Shown: one piece after another, positions 9,357 through 20,670 of the stretch
Layout of the letters: each line of letters starts with the position of its first letter
Position numbering within the stretch: the stretch's first letter is position 1
NCBI GenBank assembly: GCA_023376005.1
Contig: CM042145.1
Coordinates: 14,644,727-14,708,726, forward strand
Length of the DNA: 64,000 bases
Origin: Doryteuthis pealeii
Taxonomy: Eukaryota > Mollusca > Cephalopoda > Myopsida > Loliginidae
Direction of reading: 5' to 3'
Notes under the pieces: model-generated
Told to the model about the DNA's origin: nothing
Database searches by the model: none
What the model saw: the letters and a program-made list of their open reading frames with translations, nothing else
Made by a program: the position numbers and the translations under genes

Positions 9357-9883
9357 CGAGGTATGTCAAAAAAGTTCCAGGACGGGTGTTACAAAAAACT
9401 TATTTCAACTACAAGTTATCCCCTTTAAAGTAATCCCCCTGGAGTCTAATGCACTTCCCCATCCTTCTCTGCCACGCTTACATGCACTCCTGGAAGGATT
9501 CTTCCGGGATTCTCCGTAGTTCTGTCGTCACAGCCTTTTTGATGTCATGCACATCCTCAAAACAGGTTCCCTTGATGACCCCCTTGAGCTTGGAGCCAAG
9601 TTGGGCGAGTAGGGAGGTTGCTCCAGTACAATGATGTTCTTCTGGGCCAGGAACTCTCGGATACTCAGGGCAGTGTGAGCGGGTGCGTTGTCATGGTGAA
9701 GCATCCACGAGTTGTCCTGTCACATCTCTTGCCTCTTCTCGCGCACTGAATGAAGCAAACACCACAGTGTCTCTTTGTAGACATGCTGGTTGATCGTCTG
9801 GCCCTGTGGCAAGAACTCGCAGTGGACGGGTTTGAAATAGATCTTTTGTGACACCAGTCCTGGAACTTTTCTGACATACCTCG
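9357..9883 (-). mobile_element. Mariner element, internally deleted, with TA duplication
   Basis: About 27-bp TIRs (cgaggtatgtcaaaaaagtt at the left; the right end read on the minus strand differs by one base) flanked by TA on both sides. The minus strand carries transposase pieces: FLPQGQTINQHVYKETL, LHHDNAPAHTALSIREFLA, QPPYSPNLAP, and frame-broken remains of the C-terminus. The HDNAPAH motif contains the second catalytic Asp. The N-terminal DNA-binding part and first Asp region are deleted. About a dozen residues after SPNLAP, where the third catalytic Asp should be, are also missing. Non-functional, 527 bp. Confidence 0.88.
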
Positions 9884-9899
9884 TACAATGGAGATCAAA

Positions 9900-10277
9900 A
9901 ACTCTCAATCACTTAAATCCCCACATTCAATAGTCCCAACGTCTAAATACACAAGCAATCAAGAGTATACCATCTGGTTTGGTGGTCTCCATAATAACCA
10001 TCCGACAGATTATTCAGCCAAGAGATATACTTGACTAGTAGTATCAAAATTCAAAAGGACATACTGGTTAATAGGTAGATAATATTACATGCCTTTAGTG
10101 TCAGCTTTGACCCTGGGAGGCACAGACATCATGGTTCAATGCAACATTAACAAGAGCTTAAATTAACTGAACACTGTTTAATCAAACCTTAATAGCCATA
10201 CATTTATTTTCTAGAGTTTAAGTACATTGTTATGATCAACAAAAAAAAAGGGGGGGGGAAATAATGATTATACAGTG
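9900..10277. other. No recognisable feature
   Basis: AT-rich sequence with a poly(A)/poly(G) tract near 10,240. I see no gene or family member. Confidence 0.5.
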
Positions 10278-10452
10278 ATGCTGATAGCTTTGTGATTTAG
10301 TGCGTCCTGGGACTCCCATATTTGTTTTGAATGAGTCCCAGGGAATTTTTATGGGTCCCAACTAAAGCCGTCTAACTCCTACCTTGTAACCTATCCTGAT
10401 GTGTTTACAGTTAGCGAATTGGTGAGGGAAAAAAAAAGAAAAAACACGCATG
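10278..10452 (-). mobile_element. MITE-G fragment
   Basis: Starts atgctgatagctttgtgatt and contains 'tagtgcgtcctgggactccc', 'gaatgagtcccagggaattt' and 'taaagccgtctaactcctac', all characteristic of MITE-G in inverse orientation to the 45.9-kb copy. Truncated on the right. Confidence 0.65.
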
Positions 10453-10520
10453 GTTTTATTTTAATAAATATGAGCAAAAATCATGGGAATAAATCTTAAA
10501 AAGAAATTAACAAGGAGAAA
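10441..10520 (+). repeat. Hel-1 internal fragment
   Basis: The sequence 'taataaatatgagcaaaaat' and following bases match the middle of Hel-1. No termini. Confidence 0.5.
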
Positions 10521-10624
10521 TAACTGTATATATAAAAATATATCAGTGATCTGAAGAAGCTCTTGAGCATGCTCTCTAGTGGAAATGGTCCATAATCACG
10601 ATACCCATGGTATTTAAGGCCTTT

Positions 10625-10628
<4 letters not shown>

Positions 10629-10665
<37 letters not shown>
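10629..10665. repeat. (TA)n microsatellite
   Basis: About 18 TA units. Confidence 0.95.
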
Positions 10666-10667
<2 letters not shown>

Positions 10668-10774
10668 TTAGCCAAAACTACATCAACTTGTGGGGATATT
10701 CCATATCACACCACATTGCTGAATATATTAACACGAAAAACACCAGGTTTTGTTGGCATGCTCATGTGTAAGTA

Positions 10775-11050
10775 TCCAGTCATGATGTTATGGTTAGCAA
10801 GCTAGTCTCGCAGATCTGTTACTACTGAAAAGTGAGTTCAATCCTCGCTGTATGCCCCCATACTTGTGACCTAGAGTCAAATCCAACCTGTAGGGTAAAT
10901 CTTTTTTTTTTCCCCCCCCCATGATCACACCACCATTTATCAATTCTTATCAGACTGAGGTTGTACTTAGCCAATCCCTCCGACACCAAGCAGGATTCAA
11001 CACAAGGTGAATTTTTAATCAAGTACAGCTGGTTTGAAGTCAGTTTACCA
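10775..11050. repeat. SINE-C-like head (+) and SINE-A tail fragment (-)
   Basis: 'atggttagcaagctagtctc' with B-box-like gagttcaatcctcg (10,790-10,875) is tRNA-like. 10,970-11,045 reads as the SINE-A tail on the minus strand (cctccgacaccaagcagga). Confidence 0.5.
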
Positions 11051-11150
11051 ATGTTAACCTTTGGCAGACTGAGGGCTCTCTGCACACATCTGCTCATTAT
11101 CGTTGCACATTTTGGCTTTCGTTTTCTCTGGCCGTGGTCATCTATGTCGT

Positions 11151-11228
11151 CAGTATGACGGACACAACAATTGGAGGGTCCTAAGTTTGCAAACTTAGGA
11201 CCCTCCAATTGTTGTGTCCGTCATACTG
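11151..11228. repeat. Perfect 78-bp palindrome, no spacer
   Basis: Arms of 39 bp (11,151-11,189 and 11,190-11,228) are exact reverse complements, centred on agtttgcaaact. Symmetry stops abruptly on both sides. Open frames crossing this point in either direction (10,822-11,208 and 11,209-11,496) have no recognisable domain. Confidence 0.97.
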
Positions 11229-11764
11229 CCTCGGGGCAACCCCACCAAAAGGCAAACAATTAATAAACAAGAGTGTGCAACAAAGACAGATTAAGGTGAA
11301 CATTCAAAAACAATGGCAAAGAGATGGCACAGGACTACAATGCTTCATTCTCATTCTTCTTATCTTCTACTTTGTACTGTCGGACCGAGATTGCATCATG
11401 CAGCGCACATCTGTGATCAAGAAGGTAAACTTTCCAAGAGAGCCATATTTGAGGTTTTGGAGAGAATTTAACTTAAGAGCAAGCCACATAAGATAAGATA
11501 AAAAAATTTTAAAAAAACAAAAAATTTTTCTTTATGAAAATAAAATCCCATTGGTCCCGTTAATTGTTAAATATCTTCATAAATATAAATAAGATCTTCA
11601 TTATCTTTGCACAAAAACCAAGTTCTGGTGATAGTGAATGTGTATATAGATTTACTTTGTTATCAATTGTTTTATTTTTTGTAGTTTCCTCCAGACATAC
11701 ATACATACATACAACTGCCTTTATATATCTATAGATAGATAACCACCATCTCTTCTCCCATTCT

Positions 11765-12540
11765 AATGCAAAATCAAAGCATCTATTAGCCTACCACTAC
11801 AAGGGTGGTAATCAGTTATTAATCAATAACTTTGCTTATCAAATTTCTTAGTTCTACATCAAATTATAGGAAGCATACTTAGCATACTATTATAATCATA
11901 GGAAATTTTGTAATCTGAACATTAGCTACATAAATGAGAGTAACCTCCCCTTGTTTATTTCTTTTTGAGGAAGCCATATGTTTTGGTCGGCCATTTTCAT
12001 TTCACCGTAAATCAATACAACTGCATGTTTTAACACGAAAATATCATAAAATGTGTTCTTAATAACAATTAAGTTCATTTCAAATAATGCGCAAGCACAA
12101 TTAAGAACACATTTTATGATATTTTCGTGTTAATACAAGCAGTTGGATTGATTGAAACAAATTCGTATTTTCAGTGTAGATTTACGGCGAAATGAAAAAA
12201 TGGCCAACCAAAACATATGGCTTCCTCAAAGTGAAATAAACAAGGGGAGGTTACTCTCATTTATGTATCTAATGGTCAGATTACCGGAAATTTAATCAGC
12301 AACCCGAGTTCAAATCCTGAACAAGGCTGTTTGCATTTCACTTCTGCAATGTTAAAGCATTTGTTGGCCTAACACTATAGGCGTAGTAATCAGTTGTAAT
12401 CAATAAGTATGCCTTCTTAGGTCTCCATAAAAATCATAGGAGGCACACTTCACATAATGATTTTTGTCATGGGAAATGGAATCAGCAACCAGAGTTCAAA
12501 TCCTGAACAAGGCTGTTTGCATTTCACTTCATTCTAATGC
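11765..12540. repeat. Tandem duplication of a unit of about 195 bp, first copy split by a MITE
   Basis: Unit 1 starts near 'atcaaagcatctattagcc' (11,774) and unit 2 near 'taaagcatttgttggcc' (12,354). They share 'gtaatcagtt..aatcaataa' and a SINE-A-like head. Subtracting the 377-bp MITE restores the spacing. Confidence 0.7.
11909..12285. mobile_element. Foldback MITE with 8-bp target duplication (hAT-like), 377 bp
   Basis: ggaaattt occurs on both sides (11,901-11,908 and 12,286-12,293). The ends are tgtaatctgaacattag and, inverted, ggtaatctgaccattag. The inverted repeat then runs inward for about 180 bp per arm, including 'gagagtaacctccccttgtt' and 'cacattttatgatattttcg', so the element is almost entirely a hairpin. 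An 8-bp duplication is typical of hAT. No ORF. Confidence 0.85.
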
Positions 12541-12735
12541 CATTGGGAAAAGCATGAATTTATCTGTTTTTTCTCCAGCTTTGCATAAATAGTAGGGACA
12601 GACTGTGTTCTCTAGGTTTAGTAAGGCAAACAGTCTAGAAGGAAAACTGAGAATTCAAATCAGCTGTACTCCACTTAAAAACTGACTGTATCACATCCTG
12701 CTCGTGACAGAGGGGGTTGGGTAAATACATATATC
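12470..12735 (+). mobile_element. SINE-A copy
   Basis: B box 'gagttcaaatcctgaac', body 'gctgtttgcatttcacttca', 'cataaatagtagggacagac', tail 'tcacatcctgctcgtgac'. Full length but diverged. Confidence 0.75.
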
Positions 12736-13059
12736 ACACCATATGGCTGTCTACAGAGGATAGACAAATTCTTTCCAATTATTAATAGTTATTTTGTCTC
12801 ATTTGTTGTTGTTTTTATTTTTTTATTGAAACTCTTAGATTGTCAATCCTTAAATTAAGCAGTGTAAATAAGAAATTTTCTTAGAATTTTGTTAAAACAA
12901 AAAAAAAAAAAAATTTTTAAATTAAAAAAAGCCAGGTAGCTGACAAAATTTTTTTAAGACAATTGATGAAGTTTATGACAAGTTAGGACAAAAAAAAAAT
13001 ATATGAAGGTACTGCTGCTTATTCGATCCATAAATGCAAAATATACCATATTCCTAATT

Positions 13060-13445
13060 TCATTTCAGTTTTCAGGAACACTGACAGTAGTAGGATTGGG
13101 GTACTTACTACTCACATAAATCCCTAAACTGGTCAGAAGCGTTGGCTGGCAACCCATCTAAGACAAGGAAAAGTCCGATACAAAACCTCCGCTGCCTAGT
13201 GGCTTTACCCCATCCCAAGGAAAGTCTAGGGGAGTAAACCCAAAAATAAATCAGGAGCCAGAGTCCCTAAAGTGTTGTGATGCTGAAATCCAGTGCTACC
13301 CAGCAACTCCTGCGACACTACCACTGCGAAACTGCATTGGCTTTTTGCCTTTCCTTTGAATCACAACGACAGTGTGGAGAGGGGGGGATTCGCTGCTTGG
13401 GCAACAGCTCATCCTCCATATGAACCCGCCCAGGCTAAGTAGATC
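13060..13445. repeat. GC-richer unclassified sequence, probably a retroelement piece
   Basis: Markedly less AT-rich than its surroundings ('tggctttaccccatcccaag', 'gagtaaacccaaaaataaat'). It has no good ORF and no homologue elsewhere in the window. The composition suggests part of a LINE, unproven. Confidence 0.3.
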
Positions 13446-13614
13446 CAATTAAAGAAAAAAATTTTTTTTTTTAAATTGGACACTAATCCATCATCTCTCG
13501 TAGATGGAAGGATGCCAACAATAAAATAAGAAATAAATAATATTCAAACTGGAAGTTTAATCCCCCACCCCACCCCCGATATGCACTGCTTAATAATAAT
13601 TGTAGAATAACAGT

Positions 13615-14020
13615 CTGACACAGAGCCTAGTGGATAAAGGAGTTAGGTTAAGACAGTTCTAAATGACAGTTATCTCTAGACTGCAGGTTCAATCCTGGTC
13701 AGGGGCAGCAGTAACATAGAATAATAAATAACACAGCTTAACACCTGTACCCCAGCTATGGTTAGCGGAATGAGAATAGGATACCCCTGTGGACTGAATA
13801 AAGGGTTAGGTTCAAAGTTCCGTGATGGCTCCCGATTACAAGAAGGTTCCCAAGTTCGACAAGAAGGTTAGAGTCCGAGAAGGTTCCTGAGTCCAACAAG
13901 AAATACCTGAAGAAGGCAGGAGGGCACATTGGCCGAAATGTTGTACAGATAACAATGAAGATGAGGATAATAGTCTGAATAATCCAAATAATACTAATTA
14001 TAAAGCCTCATCTCAAAAAT
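13615..14020 (+). mobile_element. SINE-D copy 1
   Basis: tRNA-like head: 'gcctagtggataaaggagtt' (A-box region) and a perfect B box ggttcaatcc (13,687). The body contains repeated gagaaggttcc units, then 'acctgaagaaggcaggaggg' and the tail 'cagataacaatgaagatgag'. Homologous copies lie at 28.74, 29.67 and 29.99 kb. Confidence 0.8.
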
Positions 14021-14084
14021 TCCGAAAAACAGTCTGAGAGTAAAAGTAACAAAAGTAAGATCAAAGAAATACTATGTATTATTT

Positions 14085-14265
14085 AGATCTTTTTGACTGT
14101 AGTCATCACTTTTATTGTTGTATACACGTTTTGACCAATGTGACCTCCGGCCTTCATCAGGTGTTTCTTGTCAAACTCAGGAGCCTTCATGTCGTAATTG
14201 AAGAAGGCCAGAGGGCACATTGGCCAAAATGTTGTATATATAAACAATAAAGATGAGTACAAAAA
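14085..14265. repeat. SINE-D tails in head-to-head inverted arrangement
   Basis: 14,085-14,195 carries the 'acctgatgaaggccggaggt' block on the minus strand. 14,197-14,260 carries a second 'tgaagaaggccagagggcac' block on the plus strand. Confidence 0.65.
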
Positions 14266-14499
14266 AGTTATATCAAGAATTTGGATGATTTAAAAAAAGT
14301 TCAGCAAACCCGACAAAATTTTCATTCAATTTACAAATTAAACTGGAAATGGCTTTATTCTCTAAGAGAATTTAAGTCTATTACTCTAATAAAAATCGTG
14401 CTATAAGGTGCCATTTCAATTTTAATGAACAAGAAAATAACCCTATTATATTAATCAAATTCTAGTTTGTGCGTATATACAGGGTATATTTTTTACTTA

Positions 14500-14524
14500 A
14501 AAAAAAAAAAAAAAAAAAAAAAAA
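14500..14524. repeat. Poly(A) run
   Basis: About 25 A. Short reading frames on either strand here exist only because of the homopolymer. Confidence 0.9.
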
Positions 14525-14659
14525 GAAAAAAGAGAGCCAGTAGACAATTTCTTAGTCTGATCCATTGTTTGGGTGTTTCGATTTTTGAGGGTACTTATCC
14601 AGAATATCCCACTGTGGAAATATCCGAAGTAATATACAAAAAAATTATATAGAAATGTA

Positions 14660-14800
14660 ATACTTACATTCACTACCCAGATAAGAATAATTTTCAGTGA
14701 TTTCCTTTGTTTTTTTACGGAACAATTACATTTTAAAATCAAAAATAATATATATCCGCAACCGGCCGTAAGTTGCCATCTTTTTAGCGCTTAGAGACTA
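14660..14800 (-). promoter_or_regulatory. Candidate non-coding first exon / promoter (CTP synthase?)
   Basis: On the minus strand, a YY1-type AAGATGGC (14,782-14,775) lies in the GC-richer aacttacggccggttgcgg. About 110 bp downstream is a strong donor, AAT|GTAAGTA (14,667). The arrangement suits a housekeeping 5'UTR exon feeding the acceptor at 6,234. Against it: parts of this segment resemble diverged sequence at 16.6 and 17.4 kb, so it may be repeat-derived. Confidence 0.22.
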
Positions 14801-17800
14801 AAATATAGCGGATTGGGTAAATTGTAGCGAAATCGTGGTTCTTAAATGTATGTTTAGTAGGAAAAATGAAGATAATGACTGAAACTTACTAATTGCATAA
14901 GTTTTGGATTGTGAAATATTTATAATATATTGTACATTACCGTAGACATTTCCCAGTGTGTTTATTCTGGACCAGATTTTTTTTATATATACACAGGGTG
15001 GCGGTAATGTCTTTTAATTATAAAAGTAATTTAATCATCCAAATTTTCGATATAACGGAGATTACAATGAAGTGCTAATTAGAATACTTCGTCCGTTCCT
15101 AAATAAAAGGATCCATAAAATATGAGTATCTAATCTAAAATCTATTATAAAAATAAAAGTAATCTACATCATATCGTTATCACATCGAGAACTGGTTTTT
15201 ACTACGAGCGAGTGAAATAAATGAAGAAAAATAGCGAAATTTTGTTAGGGTAAAATTAAGTTTGGGCAAGAATTTTGCCTAAATTTTATTTTAAAAAAAC
15301 TATCTTTTCGAAGAAAAAATTCAAAGATAGAAAAGAAAAAAACTTTTTAAATCAATTTTTTAAGGTTTAATATTTCGACCCATGTAGTCTCAGATTACTC
15401 CCAGGATTTTAAAATTAAAATTATATTCATTTTTTTATTCGGAGTTTTAATGTGTCATTTTAAAAAAAACCCAAAAAAACATACTATAAAGTTGCGATAC
15501 TACTGCAAACAAAAAGTATACGGGACTCAATGGATTACTGAAATAAAGATAAATAAATAACTAAAAGAGGAAGAATAAATACAATAACATTTTTCAACGA
15601 GTTGACTTAATAATAAAATTGCAATGAACATTAAAATTTGCTCAAGACTTTCTGAGTGATTTGAACTCGAATATTGTCTATGCAACTTTATGGCTAATTT
15701 AGTTGTTAAAGAAAACTAAAATGTCTTTGCCACCATCATACCAAAACGTAACACGAAGCAAGAAAAATAGTTTCATAAAAAAAGTAAGAAGAAATAAAAA
15801 AATTAGATTTTCTAACGTCTGGTATGGAATTTTTAAAAATGTTATTGTTTAGGGAATTAAATCGAAACAAATCGATCATGAATCACTAAAAAGAAGTGAT
15901 GTTAAATTTAATCAATAGATTTTAAATTTACTTTAACATTGTTCAAATCATGGAATTGTAAGTAAATGAAAAATCTGACTATTACAAAATTTTGGTTGGG
16001 GAAAAAAAAAAAAAATGTTTAAATGAATCACTACAGATAAATGAAATAAATAAAAACTTTTTTTTTAAATAATGTCTTACCGTCATACATTGTTAAATCG
16101 AGAAAAAATAAAGCTTTTATGAAAGTTTTACAGAAAAATAAAAACATTGTCTGATAAAAGACGTAGTTTCTTACAAATAATAAAAAAAGTATCATTATTA
16201 TTCACAAATTAAAAAAATGTAATATTATATCATTTTTTCCTATATTATTTATATTATTATTCATTATTACATTATTTTATTTCATTTTATTTTTTGAAAC
16301 AGAAGTATTATATTTAATTTCTCACAAGCAAACATTTCCGTTTTACGTTTCGCTTGAAATAATGATTGAAAAATAAGTTGTTTATTTTTGTTTATTTGTA
16401 ACACTGGAAATGGAAATATTTCAAATTTTCATTTCGTAAAATCAATAAACACCAGGTCAATTTCAAAGCGTGCATATAAAATAAAATATCTAAAATTTCA
16501 CCATTTATAAGACAAAACTAAAAAGTCCATATTGCAATCATCGGATCGTAACGCAAAAGTTAACACGAGTGAAAAGAAGGGTGGAAAAAAAAAAAAAGGG
16601 AAAAATTATAGATTTTTTTTAGCGCTTATACATAACTCAACATTCCGTTATTTCTATGGTAATGTATGAAAAAATATATATAGAATTGTAAGAATAAGTT
16701 TTAATCATTTATTTAATTTTTTAAGGAACAGTTAATTCCCTAAGAAATAAGCAGACACCTTTAGTAGTTGAGGGGGGGGGGAATAAAGAAATACGGTCGA
16801 TAGTTGAATTAACGACGTAATCTTTAGATGCAACTGTTTAAATAAAATAAATAAATAAATAAGCAAACGTCTGAAAATTACTCTGGATGGTTAATACAGT
16901 TTATTTATTTTGTACATTACGGCAGAATATTAAAAATGTTCTTAATTTACTGGATAATCATAACTCCCATCTTTATTAATTCATTGTCTATGTTTTAAAA
17001 GTAAATTTAACAACCCGAGGCCTGTGTGTACCAGACTAAGAAACTTTTTTTTTTCTTCGGCATTTCAAAATTAATGTCTGATTTGATTATTACAGCCATC
17101 TCCAAGAAACGTGACTTTCAGGAGATATATTTTCAAGATGGTAAAAATATCTGAGATTTTCATGCGTACTTTGTTTTTGTTTAAAGAAACGAAAAAAATA
17201 TCAACGCAAATTGATGCAGTTGAACATTGCATATTAAGAGGTCGCTTACTGGATTTTTTTTTTTTTTAATAAATTCAACTAAAATTGATAAAAAAGGTGA
17301 ATGCTGATTATCTCTGTGGTTTAAAGTACTAACCACAAGAGTAAATTTCCGTCATTTACTCTCATTTTATTTTATTTTTTACGGAACAGTTAAAGTCTCG
17401 GAAAGACAAAACTAAAGAAATATGATGGATGAATTGTAGCGAGTTGATGACTGAAACTTACTATTCTGGACTATGTGTTACAATATATTATTATTATTAT
17501 TATTAGGGGCATTTCATTAGCGTGCTATTCTGGAGAAGTAGCAATTATAAAATACGCTCATTCATAAAGTTTTATAACATCAGATAAAAACATATGTACG
17601 ATCTAATCATCGAAATAAAGAATGGAATTCTTTGAAATTTCTGCTTTTTAAAGAAATAAAAGTCAGAAGACGAAGAAGGCACCCCCCCACGTGCTCAGGT
17701 GTCCGAAATAGGAAGGTAAAAAAAAAAAAAAAAAAAAAAAAACTAGATTTAGACAAGTTAAATCAATATAAATAAAAAAATAAAATAAAATCCATATTTT

Positions 17801-17884
17801 TAACAGGTGTTTGTAACAAAATTTTAATATACAAAAAGGTGTTCTTAAGTTCAATAGAAAAGACAAAAAATAGACAAATAACCT

Positions 17885-17920
<36 letters not shown>

Positions 17921-18900
17921 ACCAAAAATAATGGTTACATTTGTGGCTGATCTTTTAATTTAGACAAGAAGAAAAAGTTATTTGAATACAACTTTAGAAA
18001 ACTCTCATGTGATATAACTAGGACTGATGAATCGTTAGACGAAGAGAAGAAGAGAGAGGGAGACAGAAGGAAAAAACATCCTCAATTTCAGGTATCATCA
18101 AAACAGGTAAATTTTCCTTCGTAAATTCAAGTGAAACTTAAAACTTTGTATAATGTATATAGAGCACATGTATAACACGTGCGTTCCAAATTTACACAAA
18201 GAAAACCGCATAAATCCGATTTCTAACAATTACATAACTTAAAGGCTTAACCTTTTCTTTACCTCCCTCTCTTTTTATTTATTTATTTATTTTTACGCAC
18301 TTAGAGAAACTCTTATTTCCTGTCATCAGTTTTAACAATCTATCGAACCATCTCAAAGAGATCGATACCCAATTTGATAAAACTGAAGTTACAACGTATA
18401 TAAATGAAATCTCATGAATTGTCCGACGTATTACATCGGATTGAATTGCTACAATCGGTGATAAATTAGCTTAGTATTGTTTTCAACAAGCAACAGCTTG
18501 GGTGAAAGAAGAAGAAAAAATTAGATTATTAAAACAATAATCTCAAGATTCTTTAGTATATAATCGATGCTTAAAAAAAGAAAAAAAAGAAAGAAAGTTC
18601 CACTTCACTGTTCACATAGCTCCGTTCCAGCAAAAAAAAAAAAGCCGGGTTTTACCAATATTTTAGAATGTACTAGTTGAAAAGAAGGAAAACAAACCTC
18701 GAGGAATTTTAAAATTCCAAACACAACAGTAAGACTAAAGAATAAATTGCGAGTTCCATTTCTTTTAAAGACAAAAAAAAAACTAACAAGCTAAATTAGT
18801 TCACACACACTTATTCGACGTATTAAAATATTCGCGCCATTTTCCAACAAAATATTTTTTAGCAATTGGCTCTACTCTAATAAAAATTATAAATTCAGTT
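14801..18900. other. AT-rich, repeat-poor stretch without recognisable genes
   Basis: Only homopolymers (17,719-17,743 A; 17,888-17,915 T), a (TTA)n at 17,488-17,505, and faint internal similarity among 14.70-14.95, 16.62-16.80 and 17.37-17.47 kb ('acggaacagtta', 'gactgaaacttacta'). No ORF with a domain on either strand. Confidence 0.6.
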
Positions 18901-18949
18901 TTAAATTATCAGTTCCTTTTCAATACTGAAAATAATGGGAATCTGAAAC

Positions 18950-19190
18950 ATAAAACTTACCTAAATATCTGGGAAAATTGCCGATATGTTGATAACGAAG
19001 ACTTAAGCTAAAGTATATGTACTTACTACTACGACTAGTGATTGAATCAATAAACATATAAATTGTAACGCTACTGATAACCACATGGCCAGAAAATTGC
19101 ATTGTGGGATATGCAAGAACCGTAATTCCGTCATTCTCTATGACAACAAAATTTGGCTTAAAAATGAAATAAATTCTATACATGGTAGAT
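18950..19190 (-). promoter_or_regulatory. Alternative candidate 5' exon with two strong donors
   Basis: The minus strand has a ZNF143-like tcccacaatgca near 19,105, then donors agta|gtaagtac near 19,027 and ttag|gtaagttt near 18,961. This could be an upstream exon of CTP synthase or of an unseen gene. The 87-codon frame here has no family resemblance. Confidence 0.18.
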
Positions 19191-19340
19191 AATTGAAATC
19201 TAATACAAAAATCAAGAAAATGCGGTTTCGATTTGTTTTCGGGGTTATATTTGCGCTAATTTTCCCCCTGCCATAAGAGTTTAATTAGTTAACCATATCG
19301 GCTGCTACGAATTAGTTATTTCAAATAACTCATTCGTATT

Positions 19341-19530
19341 TAAATGTATTAAAAATAAATTACATGTGTAAAATATTATTTTGCTTTTTTTTACTGATGC
19401 TCATTATGTTACTACTATTCGACTTAGACAAAAATTTGACCTTAAATAATCGATTTAATTAATTTTAATTCGTTTTTAAAATGAAAAGCAGACGAAAATT
19501 TGTGTATACCTAGTTATTTGTAATGTAATT
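19341..19530 (+). repeat. RepDR copy 1
   Basis: Matches 24,793-24,981 in direct orientation and 57,400-57,600 inverted ('aataatcgatttaattaatt', 'gctcattatgttactact'). No coding capacity. Confidence 0.8.
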
Positions 19531-19759
19531 CCTAACGGCAATAATGGTAGATATTAGCAAATATCTTTTTTCTTTTCTTTTTTTCAATCTTAAAAAATAA
19601 ATTTAAAAGACAAACATTATTTAGTGAGCATAGCTAGAACCGCACACCCACAGAAAATAAATAAATAAATGACGTCTACTTTGACAAGTCAAACTATTCC
19701 TTAGTCAGATCTAATCTATCTCTAGCCAATCATCACCAAACTCTAGGTATAACCAAAAT

Positions 19760-19975
19760 CGGGTCACGTGATCAGTTTAGGCTATATTGAATAAACGAAA
19801 GTATATATTTTTTAACATTTTTTTTAAAACTCGCAAAAAAGTAACGATCATACAGAGTTGTTACAAAGAAAAACAGTTAATTCAAAGATCAAATTATCCG
19901 ATTGGGAAAAATTTCACCGTTATCTTAAAAAATAAATAAATCTGTCCGTTTAACATGCAACAGGGTAATTTTTGG
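19760..19975 (-). repeat. RepC copy
   Basis: Reverse complement of 3,180-3,395 and 23,400-23,605 ('cagttaattcaaagatcaaa', 'gggtcacgtgatcagtttag'). Confidence 0.75.
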
Positions 19976-20352
19976 GGGTAGAAACAGGGACTGCAAATTT
20001 ACATATTATCTCTCTTTGACAATTATACATTTAAATGTATGGGTGGCTGTATTCAACATAATTAGGGTAATACTTATTTGGTACGATCAACTGCCACTCG
20101 CTTGAGTCCAGCCTATTAGACACGCCCACAGATCTTTATGTAAACAAAAAGTACAGCCAGTACTCCCAGGACCAAACAAATATTTTACTTTTAAAACGTA
20201 ATATTTTTGGCTTAGAAAATTGAAAGTTTTAAATAAAGAAAACATCATTGAGTAATGTAAATTTTGGTTTCTACAAACATTTTTTCTTTAGATTCGAATT
20301 TTATTTTATTTACATTTTTATTTATAAATAAAACGATTTTTATATAAATTTT

Positions 20353-20397
20353 TATTAACAATTATTTTAATATAGTATATTAAAATAATTGTTAATA
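20353..20397. repeat. Short AT palindrome
   Basis: attaacaattattttaatat is followed by its reverse complement with a few bases between. Confidence 0.85.
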
Positions 20398-20400
20398 AAA

Positions 20401-20670
20401 AATTCCGTAATTTATTTATTTATTGTTTTGTTTCTTAATAAAGATCTCAAAGATCTTCTTAACATTTATCGAGTGAGGGGAAACATGAAATGATTGTTTG
20501 ATTTCTAAATTTCTTGTGTATATTAAATATACACAAATCTTTACATTAAAAAAATTTTTTTTTTAGAAATCAAACAATCATTTCATGTTTCCCCTCACTC
20601 GATAAATGTTAAGATCTTTGAGATCTTTATTAAAAAACAAAACAATAAATAAATAAATTACGGAAATTTC
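20401..20670. repeat. Long near-perfect hairpin
   Basis: 'cgagtgaggggaaacatgaa' at about 20,470 and its complement at about 20,585 sit in arms of about 110-120 bp around a short loop at 20,535-20,555. Confidence 0.9.

Noticed and set aside
9665..9908. Three overlapping minus ORFs of 62-77 codons
   Set aside because: They are pieces and shadow frames of the decayed mariner transposase, not separate genes.
13900..13960. Hammerhead ribozyme in SINE-D (acctgaagaaggc...gccgaaatgttgt)
   Set aside because: CTGANGA and GAAA cores seem present, but the closing pair of stem II is not maintained among the copies and I find no NUH cleavage site in the right place. A covariance search would be decisive; unsupported by eye.
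14467..14742. Short ORFs on both strands at 14.5-14.7 kb
   Set aside because: Created by the poly(A) tract reading as poly-Lys or poly-Phe.
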